Below, piece after piece: positions 5,991 to 12,132 of a DNA stretch of 15,299 nucleotides. Below the pieces are notes generated by a model. It ran no database searches and was not told where the DNA came from. It saw only the letters and a list, made by a program, of their open reading frames with translations. The stretch is taken from the NCBI GenBank assembly GCA_020846375.1, contig JADLDZ010000199.1, positions 1 to 15,299 of the forward strand, written 5' to 3'. The position numbers and the translations under genes were made by a program. Positions within the stretch are counted from its first letter, which is position 1. Every line of letters begins with the position of its first letter. The DNA is from Nitrospirales bacterium. Lineage in GTDB: Bacteria; Nitrospirota; Thermodesulfovibrionia; Thermodesulfovibrionales; Dissulfurispiraceae.

Positions 5991-6533
5991 ATGGCACCGA
6001 GGCTGAAGGATAGATATACGAAAGAGATTGTACCGGTGTTGATGAAGGAATTTTCCTATACGAGTATTATGCAGGTTCCGAAGCTGACGAAGGTTATTGT
6101 CCATGTTACTCTCGGAGAGGCGACGCAGAATATTAAAGTCCTCGACGCTGCAGAGAGGGAGCTTGCCGTTATTACCGGGCAGAAGCCGCTTATGACTAAA
6201 TCGAAGCGGGCGATAGCGGGCTTCAAGCTGAAGCAGGGCGTTCCCCTTGGGTGCAAAGTCACCCTCCGCGGAGAAAGAATGTACGAGTTCCTCGACCGGC
6301 TTATCAGCGTGGCGCTCCCGAGGATCAGGGACTTCAGGGGCCTTTCCGCGAAGTCTTTTGACGGGCGGGGAAATTACTCCTTCGGGTTGAAGGAGCAGTT
6401 TATTTTTCCCGAGATAGATTACGATAAAGTGGAAATGGTGCACGGTCTGGACATTGCGGTGTGCAGCACGGCGAAGACCGACAAGGAGTGCAGGGAGTTA
6501 TTGCGACTGATAGGAATTCCGTTCAGAAAGTAA
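5991..6533 (+). CDS. rplE: 50S ribosomal protein L5
   Basis: L5 carries 5S rRNA into the 50S central protuberance and contacts P-site tRNA. The 180-residue protein has the expected length and order: LKDRYTKEIVPVLMKEFSY, then KSKRAIAGFKLKQGVPLGCK. It continues with LPRIRDFRGLSAKSFDGRGN and YSFGLKEQFIFPEIDYDKV, and ends GIPFRK. The motif that usually reads close to VNxGxGEA appears as VHVTLGEA, with the Asn and the first Gly replaced. ATG 5991 follows rplX by 2 nt; AAGGAGG at 5971-5977 is rather far upstream. Confidence 0.97.
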   Translation: MAPRLKDRYTKEIVPVLMKEFSYTSIMQVPKLTKVIVHVTLGEATQNIKVLDAAERELAVITGQKPLMTKSKRAIAGFKLKQGVPLGCKVTLRGERMYEFLDRLISVALPRIRDFRGLSAKSFDGRGNYSFGLKEQFIFPEIDYDKVEMVHGLDIAVCSTAKTDKECRELLRLIGIPFRK

Positions 6534-6545
6534 AGGAGGATTTTG

Positions 6546-6731
6546 GTGGCGAAGACATGCTTAATTGAGAAGGCCAACAGGGAGCCGAAGTTCAAGGTGC
6601 GGTCATATAATAGATGCAAGGTATGCGGCAGGCCGCGCGGTTACTTGAGAAAGTTCGGTCTTTGCAGAATATGTTTCAGGACTCTGGCCCTTAAGGGATA
6701 TATCCCCGGGGTAACGAAATCAAGTTGGTAG
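6546..6731 (+). CDS. rpsN: 30S ribosomal protein S14, zinc-binding short form
   Basis: This is the 61-residue C+ type of S14, a late 30S head protein. It begins VAKTCLIEKANREPKFKVRS and has four cysteines, C24, C27, C40 and C43, in CKVCGRP and CRICF, which form the zinc site. It ends GYIPGVTKSSW as expected. The start is GTG 6546, with GGAGG (6535-6539) 6 nt upstream; a TTG one codon earlier (6543) is also in frame but less likely. The zinc-free long form is not seen here. Confidence 0.96.
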   Translation: MAKTCLIEKANREPKFKVRSYNRCKVCGRPRGYLRKFGLCRICFRTLALKGYIPGVTKSSW

Positions 6732-6741
6732 GGGTGGAGTA

Positions 6742-7137
6742 ATGGTAACGGATCCGATAGCCGATATGCTGACCAGAATAAGGAATGCCTTCCTGATCAA
6801 GGCGGAGAAGGTGGACATTCCCGCCTCCCGGATGAAGGTGGAGATCGCGAAGATTCTGAAGGAGGAGGGCTTTATAAAGTCCTACAAGATAATAAAGGAC
6901 AAGAAGCAGGGTATGCTGAGGGTTACCCTTAAATATACAACGGATAACAAGCCGATCGTCACCGGGTTGAAGAGGATCAGTAAACCGGGCAGGAGGGTAT
7001 ATGCCGGGAAGACGGAAGTTCCTTCCGTGATGGCCGGTGTCGGAGTTGCGATTGTGACGACATCGAAGGGCGTGTTGAGCGATAAAGCTTGCCGGCGCGA
7101 AGGGGTCGGCGGCGAAGTGTTGTGTTATATCTGGTAA
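6742..7137 (+). CDS. rpsH: 30S ribosomal protein S8
   Basis: S8 is a primary binder of the 16S rRNA central domain and, in E. coli, the repressor of the spc operon. The 131-residue protein begins with TDPIADMLTRIRNAFL. The C-terminal signature TSKGVLSDKACRREGVGGEV and LCYIW is intact. ATG 6742 has GGTGGAG just upstream. A mimic of the S8 rRNA site near rplE, as in E. coli, was not recognised by eye, so autoregulation is unproven. Confidence 0.98.
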   Translation: MVTDPIADMLTRIRNAFLIKAEKVDIPASRMKVEIAKILKEEGFIKSYKIIKDKKQGMLRVTLKYTTDNKPIVTGLKRISKPGRRVYAGKTEVPSVMAGVGVAIVTTSKGVLSDKACRREGVGGEVLCYIW

Positions 7138-7147
7138 GGAGAGGCAG

Positions 7148-7690
7148 ATGTCACGAATCGGCAAAAAACCTATAGAGCTGTCACAGGGTGTCAATGTTGA
7201 GGTAAGAGATGCTGTTATCCGGGTAAAGGGGCCGAAGGGCGAGCTCTCCTATAGCTTTCCGGAAGAGGTAAAGATCACGGTGGTCGATGGCAAGCTTCTT
7301 GTGGAAAGGGGCTCCGAAACGCAGGAAGGAAGGGCACTGCACGGCCTTGCACGGAGCCTGGTGGCGAATATGGTAACCGGTGTGTCGCAGGGCTATACCC
7401 GCGCTCTTGAGATAAAGGGTATTGGATACAGGGCACAGGTGCGGGGAAACGCTCTCTCCTTTACTCTCGGATATTCTCACCCGGTGGAGTTTCAGCTTCC
7501 CCAGGGCATTACCGCTTCTGTTGACGAAAAACAGACTGCAGTGACGCTGAGCGGAATCGACAAGCAGCTTCTGGGGCAGGTCGCCGCAAATATAAGGAAG
7601 CTGAGGGCCCCCGATGCTTATAAAGGCAAAGGGATACGCTATGCCGGAGAGGCGATCAAGCTGAAAGCCGGAAAGACGGGCAAGAAATAA
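7148..7690 (+). CDS. rplF: 50S ribosomal protein L6
   Basis: L6 lies near the sarcin-ricin loop at the base of the L7/L12 stalk. The 180-residue protein begins MSRIGKKPIELSQGVNVEV. It shows the two repeated domains, including IRVKGPKGELSYSFP and the C-terminal LEIKGIGYRAQVRGN. It ends with IRKLRAPDAYKGKGIRYAGE and a lysine-rich tail. ATG 7148 follows AAGGAGAGG (7136-7144). A strong hairpin lies in the 78-nt gap before rplR. Confidence 0.98.
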   Translation: MSRIGKKPIELSQGVNVEVRDAVIRVKGPKGELSYSFPEEVKITVVDGKLLVERGSETQEGRALHGLARSLVANMVTGVSQGYTRALEIKGIGYRAQVRGNALSFTLGYSHPVEFQLPQGITASVDEKQTAVTLSGIDKQLLGQVAANIRKLRAPDAYKGKGIRYAGEAIKLKAGKTGKK

Positions 7691-7704
7691 GCAGAAATGC
7701 GATT

Positions 7705-7744
7705 CTGGTTTCGGAATCCCCGGTACGCCGGGATCTGAAATCAG
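7705..7744 (+). repeat. Strong stem-loop with UACG tetraloop in the rplF-rplR gap
   Basis: Positions 7705-7715 pair with 7734-7744 (11 pairs including two G-U). Positions 7717-7720 pair with 7730-7733, and 7722-7723 with 7728-7729, around the loop TACG (7724-7727). That gives 17 pairs with two single-base bulges (A7716, C7721). There is no T-run, so it is not an intrinsic terminator. It lies 14 nt after the rplF stop and 12 nt before the rplR ribosome-binding site. It may be a processing or stability element, or a copy of a dispersed palindrome. Confidence 0.75.
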
Positions 7745-7768
7745 AAAAGATAAAATGGAGGATGCAGG

Positions 7769-8125
7769 GTGAGCGTTAAAGAGCAGGCGAGAGAGAGACG
7801 GCACAAAAGGATAAGGAAGAAGGTCTTCGGGACTGCCGAGAGACCGAGACTCTGTGTTTATAGAAGTCTCAATCACATTTATGCCCAGATTATCGACGAT
7901 GCGAAGGGTCATACTGTTATGGCAGCCTCCACCCTCGACAAGAGTATGCGGGAAGAAGGACACAAGGGCAACGCAGCAATGGCGAAGAAGGTCGGCCAGA
8001 CGCTGGCTGCAAAGGCGGTGACGGCCGGGATGAAGAAGGTGGTGTTCGACCGTGGCGGATACCGTTATCATGGAAGGATTAAAGCCCTTGCCGAGGGAGC
8101 GCGCGAGGGCGGGCTTGAATTCTAA
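7769..8125 (+). CDS. rplR: 50S ribosomal protein L18
   Basis: L18 binds 5S rRNA with L5 in the central protuberance. The 118-residue product has the basic N-terminus (RERRHKRIRKKVFGTAERPR). It continues LCVYRSLNHIYAQIIDDAKG and AASTLDKSMR, and ends VVFDRGGYRYHGRIKALAEG and AREGGLEF. The start is GTG 7769, with GGAGG (7757-7761) 7 nt upstream. It is separated from rplF by the UACG-capped hairpin and from rpsE by a 57-nt gap. Confidence 0.97.
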   Translation: MSVKEQARERRHKRIRKKVFGTAERPRLCVYRSLNHIYAQIIDDAKGHTVMAASTLDKSMREEGHKGNAAMAKKVGQTLAAKAVTAGMKKVVFDRGGYRYHGRIKALAEGAREGGLEF

Positions 8126-8173
8126 ACGAATGAGGGATCGCTGATCGTTGCTCAGCAACCATAATGCATGACA

Positions 8174-8178
8174 GGAGG
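8174..8178 (+). promoter_or_regulatory. Shine-Dalgarno that bears on the rpsE start
   Basis: GGAGG (within CAGGAGG) lies 4 nt before GTG 8183 and only 1 nt before ATG 8180. ATG 8168 lies upstream of it and has no ribosome-binding site of its own. This favours GTG 8183. Confidence 0.55.
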
Positions 8179-8182
8179 CATG

Positions 8183-8719
8183 GTGAAGACGGAGAGAATC
8201 GACTCTGAAGGGCTCAATCTGAAGGACAAAGTCGTCTACATAAACAGAGTGGCGAAGGTGGTAAAAGGGGGGCGGAGGTTCTCGTTCAGCGCCCTTGTGG
8301 TCGTCGGCAGCGGTGACGGTGTTGTCGGCATCGGAAAGGGTAAGGCATCCGAAGTGCCGGAAGCAATCAGGAAGGCGGTGGAACAGGCAAAGAAGCGTCT
8401 GGTGCGCTTTGCCATGAGGGAGGGCACCATCCCCCATAAGATCATCGGGATGTATGGCTCCAATTCAGTGGTGATGAACCCGGCACCCAAAGGCACTGGC
8501 GTGATTGCGGGAGGAGCTGTCAGGGCCGTATTCGAAGTGGCAGGTATTCATGATATCGTCGCCAAATCCCTCGGGAGTCATAATCCGTTCAATACCGTGA
8601 AAGCGACATTGGACGGCCTCGGGAAATTGAAAGATCCTGATGTGGTTCTCAGGCTGAGAGGCAAGGCTGAGGAAGAGCCTGCCGTGGAAGAAGAGAGCGA
8701 GCAGGAGGTTAAAGGGTAA
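8183..8719 (+). CDS. rpsE: 30S ribosomal protein S5
   Basis: S5 helps decoding accuracy and forms part of the mRNA entry site. From GTG 8183 it has 178 residues; ATG 8180 (179) and ATG 8168 (183) are in-frame alternatives. The dsRNA-binding-like fold is clear from KVVYINRVAKVVKGGRRFSF, SALVVVGSGDGVVGIGKGKA, and APKGTGVIAGGAVRAVFEVA. The C-terminus has an acidic tail (EEEPAVEEESEQEVKG) after the conserved SHNPFNTVKATLDGL. rplO begins 3 nt after the stop, where rpmD (L30) would normally intervene. Confidence 0.96.
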   Translation: MKTERIDSEGLNLKDKVVYINRVAKVVKGGRRFSFSALVVVGSGDGVVGIGKGKASEVPEAIRKAVEQAKKRLVRFAMREGTIPHKIIGMYGSNSVVMNPAPKGTGVIAGGAVRAVFEVAGIHDIVAKSLGSHNPFNTVKATLDGLGKLKDPDVVLRLRGKAEEEPAVEEESEQEVKG

Positions 8720-8722
8720 GCA

Positions 8723-9166
8723 ATGAAGATCAATACTCTCGTCCCCGCCAAGGGGAGCACTAAAAAAGCGAAGCGGATCGGACGTGGAATGGGGTCCGGA
8801 CACGGCAAGACTGCAACCAAGGGCCACAAGGGACAGAAAGCCCGTTCCGGTGGGACCAAGGGACCCGCATTCGAAGGTGGGCAGACTCCGATGCAGCGCC
8901 GCCTTCCCAAAAGGGGTTTCAAGAACAGCCCCTTCAAGAGGGAATACACAATCCTCAATCTTTCCACTATCGAGAAAATCGCCGATGCCGGAGTGGTTAC
9001 TCCTGAGATTCTACTGGAAAAGAAGATCATAAAGGACATGAAAGACGGGATCAAAATACTGGGGACTGGGACATTATCAAAACCAATAACCGTCAGAGCG
9101 CACGCTTTCAGCGCCTCTGCCACCTCCAAGATACAGGCTGCAGGCGGCAAGGCAGAGGTGCTATAA
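8723..9166 (+). CDS. rplO: 50S ribosomal protein L15
   Basis: L15 is a late-assembly 50S protein with an extended N-terminal arm that threads 23S rRNA. The 147-residue protein shows KRIGRGMGSGHGKTATKGHK, then GQKARSGGTKGPAFEGGQTP. QRRLPKRGFKNSPFKREYTI and the C-terminal ITVRAHAFSASATSKIQAAG follow. ATG 8723 lies only 3 nt after rpsE. The gene ends 2 nt before the secY TTG start, so all three are tightly packed. Confidence 0.98.
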   Translation: MKINTLVPAKGSTKKAKRIGRGMGSGHGKTATKGHKGQKARSGGTKGPAFEGGQTPMQRRLPKRGFKNSPFKREYTILNLSTIEKIADAGVVTPEILLEKKIIKDMKDGIKILGTGTLSKPITVRAHAFSASATSKIQAAGGKAEVL

Positions 9167-9168
9167 AA

Positions 9169-10476
9169 TTGGGCCTTCTTTCGAGTTTACAGAATATAGT
9201 CAAGATACCCGAGCTGAAGAACAGGGTTTTCTTTACACTGGGCATGCTTGCCGTATACCGAATCGGCGCACACATCCCCACTCCTGGAATCAACAGTGAG
9301 GCCCTGAGCAAATTCCTCGTCGAAAAAGGCGGAGCGATGATGGGTTTTTTCGATATGTTCTCGGGGGGAGCACTATCCCGTGTCACCATCTTCGCATTGG
9401 GAATCATGCCTTATATCAGCGCGTCCATTATCTTCCAGCTCCTCACCGTCGTAATTCCCGCTCTCGGAAGGGTCGCGAAGGAAGGAGAGGCGGGAAGAAA
9501 GAAGATTGTACGCTACACGCGCTATGCAACCGTCGTTATCGGTGCCATTCAGTCCTTCGGTATTGCAGTGGGTCTGGAGGGTATGTCGGGCGGAGCCTTC
9601 ATACAGAATCCCGGATGGCCCTTCAGGATTCTTACCATGATCACACTGACCTCAGGCACGGCCTTTCTCATGTGGCTTGGTGAGCAGATTACCGAAAGAG
9701 GCATCGGGAACGGGATCTCCCTGATAATTTTTGCGGGTATCGTGGCGCGGTTTCCCAATGCCGTTCTGAGTACGACGAGTCTGGTAAGGGCGGGAGAGTT
9801 GTCGATCTTTTTTGTCATTTTCCTTGTCATCATGATGGTGGCGGTGATAGCAGGCATCGTCTTTATAGAAAGAGGGCAGCGTAAGATTTCCGTCCAGTAT
9901 GCAAAAAGGGTTGTCGGGAAACGGATATTCGGCGGACAGAGCACCCATCTGCCGCTTAAAGTGAATACTGCCGGGGTTATTCCCCCGATCTTTGCCTCTT
10001 CCATTATTATGTTCCCTGCGACGGTTGCGGGATTTATCGCAATCCCTTGGGTACAGGCAATTGCACGGCAGCTTTCGCCAGGTACGGTGCTCTACACTGT
10101 TCTTTATATAGGATTGATATTCTTTTTCAGCTACTTTTATACGGCGGTAATTTTCAACCCGGTGGATATCGCGGAGAACCTGCAGAAGCATGGAGGCTTT
10201 ATCCCAGGGATCCGGCCAGGGCAAAAGACATCCGAGTATATTTATCGGGTGCTTACCCGGCTTACCTTTGTGGGAGCGGTGTACCTTGCGACCGTATGTG
10301 TGTTGCCCGAAATATTGATCCAGAGATTCAATGTTCCTTTTTACTTCGGCGGCACTTCTCTCCTCATTGCGGTGGGAGTGGCGCTTGACACCGTCTCGCA
10401 GATCGAATCCCATCTGATAACAAGATCGTATGAGGGCTTTTTGAAGAGGGGCAGGCTGAGGGGCCGAAGAGACTGA
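9169..10476 (+). CDS. secY: Protein translocase subunit SecY
   Basis: SecY is the channel subunit of the SecYEG translocon in the inner membrane. The 435-residue product has the normal length and about ten hydrophobic segments. It begins GLLSSLQNIVKIPELKNRVF; the plug and TM2 region is about residues 60-95 (FDMFSGGALSRVTIFALGIM). The cytosolic loop with GQRKISVQYAKRVVGKRIFG is near residues 236-255. Arg349 in FIPGIRPGQ corresponds to E. coli Arg357, needed for SecA-driven export. The start is TTG 9169, 2 nt after rplO, with AGAGG (9154-9158). adk, which often follows secY, is absent; map comes next. Confidence 0.98.
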   Translation: MGLLSSLQNIVKIPELKNRVFFTLGMLAVYRIGAHIPTPGINSEALSKFLVEKGGAMMGFFDMFSGGALSRVTIFALGIMPYISASIIFQLLTVVIPALGRVAKEGEAGRKKIVRYTRYATVVIGAIQSFGIAVGLEGMSGGAFIQNPGWPFRILTMITLTSGTAFLMWLGEQITERGIGNGISLIIFAGIVARFPNAVLSTTSLVRAGELSIFFVIFLVIMMVAVIAGIVFIERGQRKISVQYAKRVVGKRIFGGQSTHLPLKVNTAGVIPPIFASSIIMFPATVAGFIAIPWVQAIARQLSPGTVLYTVLYIGLIFFFSYFYTAVIFNPVDIAENLQKHGGFIPGIRPGQKTSEYIYRVLTRLTFVGAVYLATVCVLPEILIQRFNVPFYFGGTSLLIAVGVALDTVSQIESHLITRSYEGFLKRGRLRGRRD

Positions 10477-10489
10477 AGCACAAGCTATT

Positions 10490-11239
10490 GTGGTAATAAT
10501 CAAGTCGCAGACAGAGATACGCAAGATCGAGGCGGCTGGTCGCATTGTTGCACAAGTATTGCAGGAGTTGAAATCCTTTGTAAGGATCGGGATAACCACC
10601 GCTGAAATCGATAGTTTCGCGGAAAAGAAGATCCGCCAGCAGAGAGCGGTGCCTGCATTCAAGGGCTACAGGGGGTACCCTGCAAGCACATGCACCTCGG
10701 TTAATGAGCAGGTAGTCCATGGCATCCCCTCTCCTTCAGTCCGCCTGAAGAGCGGGGATCTTATCAGTGTCGACCTGGGCGTGATCCTTGACGGCTTTTA
10801 CGGGGATGGGGCGATTACTCTTCCGGTGGGAGAGGTCGACGACGAAACAGTACGGCTGATACAAATCACGGAGGAGTCTCTCTATCTTGGTATCAAGGCA
10901 GCGGTAGTGGGAGGCAGGGTGTCCGATATCTCGTCGGCGATACAAAGGCATGTGGAAGCGAACGGATTCTCTGTGGTGAGGGCTTTTGTGGGACATGGGA
11001 TTGGCCATTATCTTCACGAAGATCCCCAAATACCCAATTTCGGGAAGCCGGGGCAGGGCCAGAGACTCCAGGCGGGCATGACACTGGCAATAGAGCCTAT
11101 GGTCAATGCAGGTACTCATGAGGTGAATCTAATGGATGACGGCTGGACGGCCGTCACCGCTGACAGGAGCAGGTCGGCGCACTTCGAGCATACAATAGTG
11201 CTGACGAAGAACGGTCCCCAAATATTGACTAAACTTTGA
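10490..11239 (+). CDS. map: Type I methionine aminopeptidase
   Basis: This enzyme removes the initiator methionine from nascent proteins. The 249-residue protein has the pita-bread fold motifs and all expected metal ligands: Asp95 (VDLGV), Asp106 (GDGAIT), His169 (GHGIGH), Glu202 (IEPMV) and Glu233 (FEHT). The substrate-binding His77 is in VVHGIP. The start is GTG 10490, 13 nt after secY, and gives MVIIKSQTEIRKIEAAGRIV. The ribosome-binding site is weak. The last codons and stop overlap the spacer and -35 region of a candidate infA promoter. Confidence 0.97.
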   Translation: MVIIKSQTEIRKIEAAGRIVAQVLQELKSFVRIGITTAEIDSFAEKKIRQQRAVPAFKGYRGYPASTCTSVNEQVVHGIPSPSVRLKSGDLISVDLGVILDGFYGDGAITLPVGEVDDETVRLIQITEESLYLGIKAAVVGGRVSDISSAIQRHVEANGFSVVRAFVGHGIGHYLHEDPQIPNFGKPGQGQRLQAGMTLAIEPMVNAGTHEVNLMDDGWTAVTADRSRSAHFEHTIVLTKNGPQILTKL

Positions 11240-11254
11240 AAAGACAGGTATAAT
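11225..11254 (+). promoter_or_regulatory. Candidate sigma-70 promoter for infA
   Basis: TTGACT (11225-11230) and TATAAT (11249-11254) are separated by 18 nt. The first differs from the -35 consensus at one base, and the second is a perfect -10 element. Transcription would start near 11260-11262, only about 4-6 nt before the infA ATG (11266). The -35 lies inside the map coding sequence. This is the best promoter-like sequence I found in the window. Confidence 0.6.
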
Positions 11255-11265
11255 TGTAAGCTTAT

Positions 11266-11484
11266 ATGGCAAAAGAAGAAAATATTGAGGTCCAGGGGAC
11301 AATCGTCGAAACCTTGCCGAATGCCATGTTCAGGGTGGAGCTTGAGAACGGGCAGGTGATTCTTGCGTATGTATCCGGCAAGATGCGGATGCATTTCATC
11401 AAGATTCTACCCGGGGATAAGGTAACGGTGGAGCTTTCTCCCTACGACCTTACCAAGGGACGCATTACCTACAGATTCAAGTAA
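11266..11484 (+). CDS. infA: Translation initiation factor IF-1
   Basis: IF-1 is an OB-fold factor that occupies the ribosomal A site during initiation. The 72-residue protein is full length: AKEENIEVQGTIVETLPNAM, FRVELENGQVILAYVSGKMR, and MHFIKILPGDKVTVELSPYD. The family usually has AHVSGKMR where this protein has AYVSGKMR. No Shine-Dalgarno lies within 5-12 nt of ATG 11266; the nearest AGG ends 17 nt upstream. A near-consensus promoter lies just upstream, so the gene may also be expressed as an almost leaderless mRNA. The stop codon is the start of a heptamer inverted repeat. Confidence 0.97.
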   Translation: MAKEENIEVQGTIVETLPNAMFRVELENGQVILAYVSGKMRMHFIKILPGDKVTVELSPYDLTKGRITYRFK

Positions 11485-11564
11485 GAAGTGGGAAGTCGGA
11501 AGTAAGGAGTGGAAACTTGTTTTCAGCCTTTACTTCCTCTCTCTCGCTTCTTGCTTCTTACTTT
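11478..11564 (+). repeat. Inverted array of degenerate heptamers, GAAGTNN family (infA-rpmJ gap)
   Basis: Five 7-bp units form the left arm at 11478-11512: CAAGTAA (which includes the infA stop), GAAGTGG, GAAGTCG, GAAGTAA, GGAGTGG. Five inverted units form the right arm at 11530-11564: TTACTTC, CTCTCTC, TCGCTTC, TTGCTTC, TTACTTT. The arms line up unit against unit around a 17-nt loop, with many changes that keep G-U pairing. The array ends just before AGGAGG of rpmJ. The unit sequence differs from the AGCTCAT arrays but the layout is the same. Confidence 0.85.
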
Positions 11565-11580
11565 AAGAGGAGGAGTGGAG

Positions 11581-11694
11581 ATGAAGGTCAGGCCTTCCGT
11601 TAAGCAGATTTGTTCGAAGTGCAAAGTTGTCAAGAGAAAGGGCGTTATCCGCATCCTTTGCGAAAATCCCCGTCACAAACAGAGGCAGGGATAA
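11581..11694 (+). CDS. rpmJ: 50S ribosomal protein L36, zinc-binding form
   Basis: L36 is the smallest 50S protein, with a zinc-ribbon fold near the L7/L12 stalk base. From ATG 11581 it has 37 residues: MKVRPSVKQICSKCKVVKRK and then GVIRILCENPRHKQRQG. The zinc ligands are Cys11, Cys14, Cys27 and His32. AGGAGG (11568-11573) lies 7 nt before the ATG. A longer open frame back to 11509 would only translate the heptamer repeat and is rejected. The C+ form suggests no zinc-sparing replacement at this locus. Confidence 0.96.
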   Translation: MKVRPSVKQICSKCKVVKRKGVIRILCENPRHKQRQG

Positions 11695-11750
11695 GGAAAG
11701 GATGCCTGCCGGCCGGGTTATACAAATTATTAAAATAAAAGGAGCACTGT

Positions 11751-12116
11751 ATGGCGAGAATTGCTGGCGTTGATCTGCCGAAGAACGAGAGAGTGGAAAT
11801 AGGGCTGACCCGCATTTTCGGCATCGGCAGGCCGTTGTCGAACAAGATTCTGCAGGAGGTCAAGATAAACCCTGATGTGCGGGTAAAGAACCTTACCGAC
11901 GAGGACATTGTCAAGATCAGGAGCCTTATCGAGAAAGAGTACAGGGTCGAGGGTGACCTCAGGAGAGAAATTTCCGTCAACGTAAAACGGCTTGTCGAGA
12001 TCGGGAGTTACCGCGGCTCCCGTCATGTTGCCCATTTGCCGGCTCGAGGTCAGAGGACAAAGACGAATGCGAGGACGCGCAGAGGACCCCGGAAGCTTGT
12101 AACGAAGAAAAAGTAA
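11751..12116 (+). CDS. rpsM: 30S ribosomal protein S13
   Basis: S13 contacts P-site tRNA and forms the B1 intersubunit bridges. The 121-residue protein begins MARIAGVDLPKNERVEIGLT and ends ARTRRGPRKLVTKKK. AAGGAG (11739-11744) precedes ATG 11751. In the normally near-invariant stretch that reads close to GLRHRxxLPVRGQRT, this copy reads GSRHVAHLPARGQRT (residues 89-103). The rest is ordinary. The 56-nt gap from rpmJ is AT-rich on its 3' side; no S4-binding pseudoknot was recognised by eye. Confidence 0.97.
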   Translation: MARIAGVDLPKNERVEIGLTRIFGIGRPLSNKILQEVKINPDVRVKNLTDEDIVKIRSLIEKEYRVEGDLRREISVNVKRLVEIGSYRGSRHVAHLPARGQRTKTNARTRRGPRKLVTKKK

Positions 12117-12132
12117 GGAGGAGTAACAGGGA

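Noticed and set aside
8126..8182. Small hairpin GTTGCTCAGCAAC (8147-8159) in the rplR-rpsE gap
   Set aside because: The stem is only 5 bp with a 3-nt loop, and a competing pairing (GCTGA with TCAGC) exists; the gap has weak heptamer-like sequence but no clear register.
7181..8437. Antisense open frame of 418 codons across rplF, rplR and rpsE
   Set aside because: It lies opposite three clear ribosomal protein genes and across a hairpin and gap. Its product has no recognisable domain and a composition typical of antisense reading of lysine- and arginine-rich genes.
9652..10662. Antisense open frame of 336 codons across secY and the map start
   Set aside because: It covers the end of secY in reverse; the product is compositionally odd and unrecognised.
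11509..11580. Longer rpmJ with 24 extra residues
   Set aside because: The extension is translated from the GAAGTNN inverted repeat; L36 is nearly always 37-38 residues, and AGGAGG supports ATG 11581.
11695..11750. S4-type regulatory pseudoknot or promoter before rpsM
   Set aside because: The AT-rich 3' side looked promising, but no convincing -35 or pairing pattern was found by eye.
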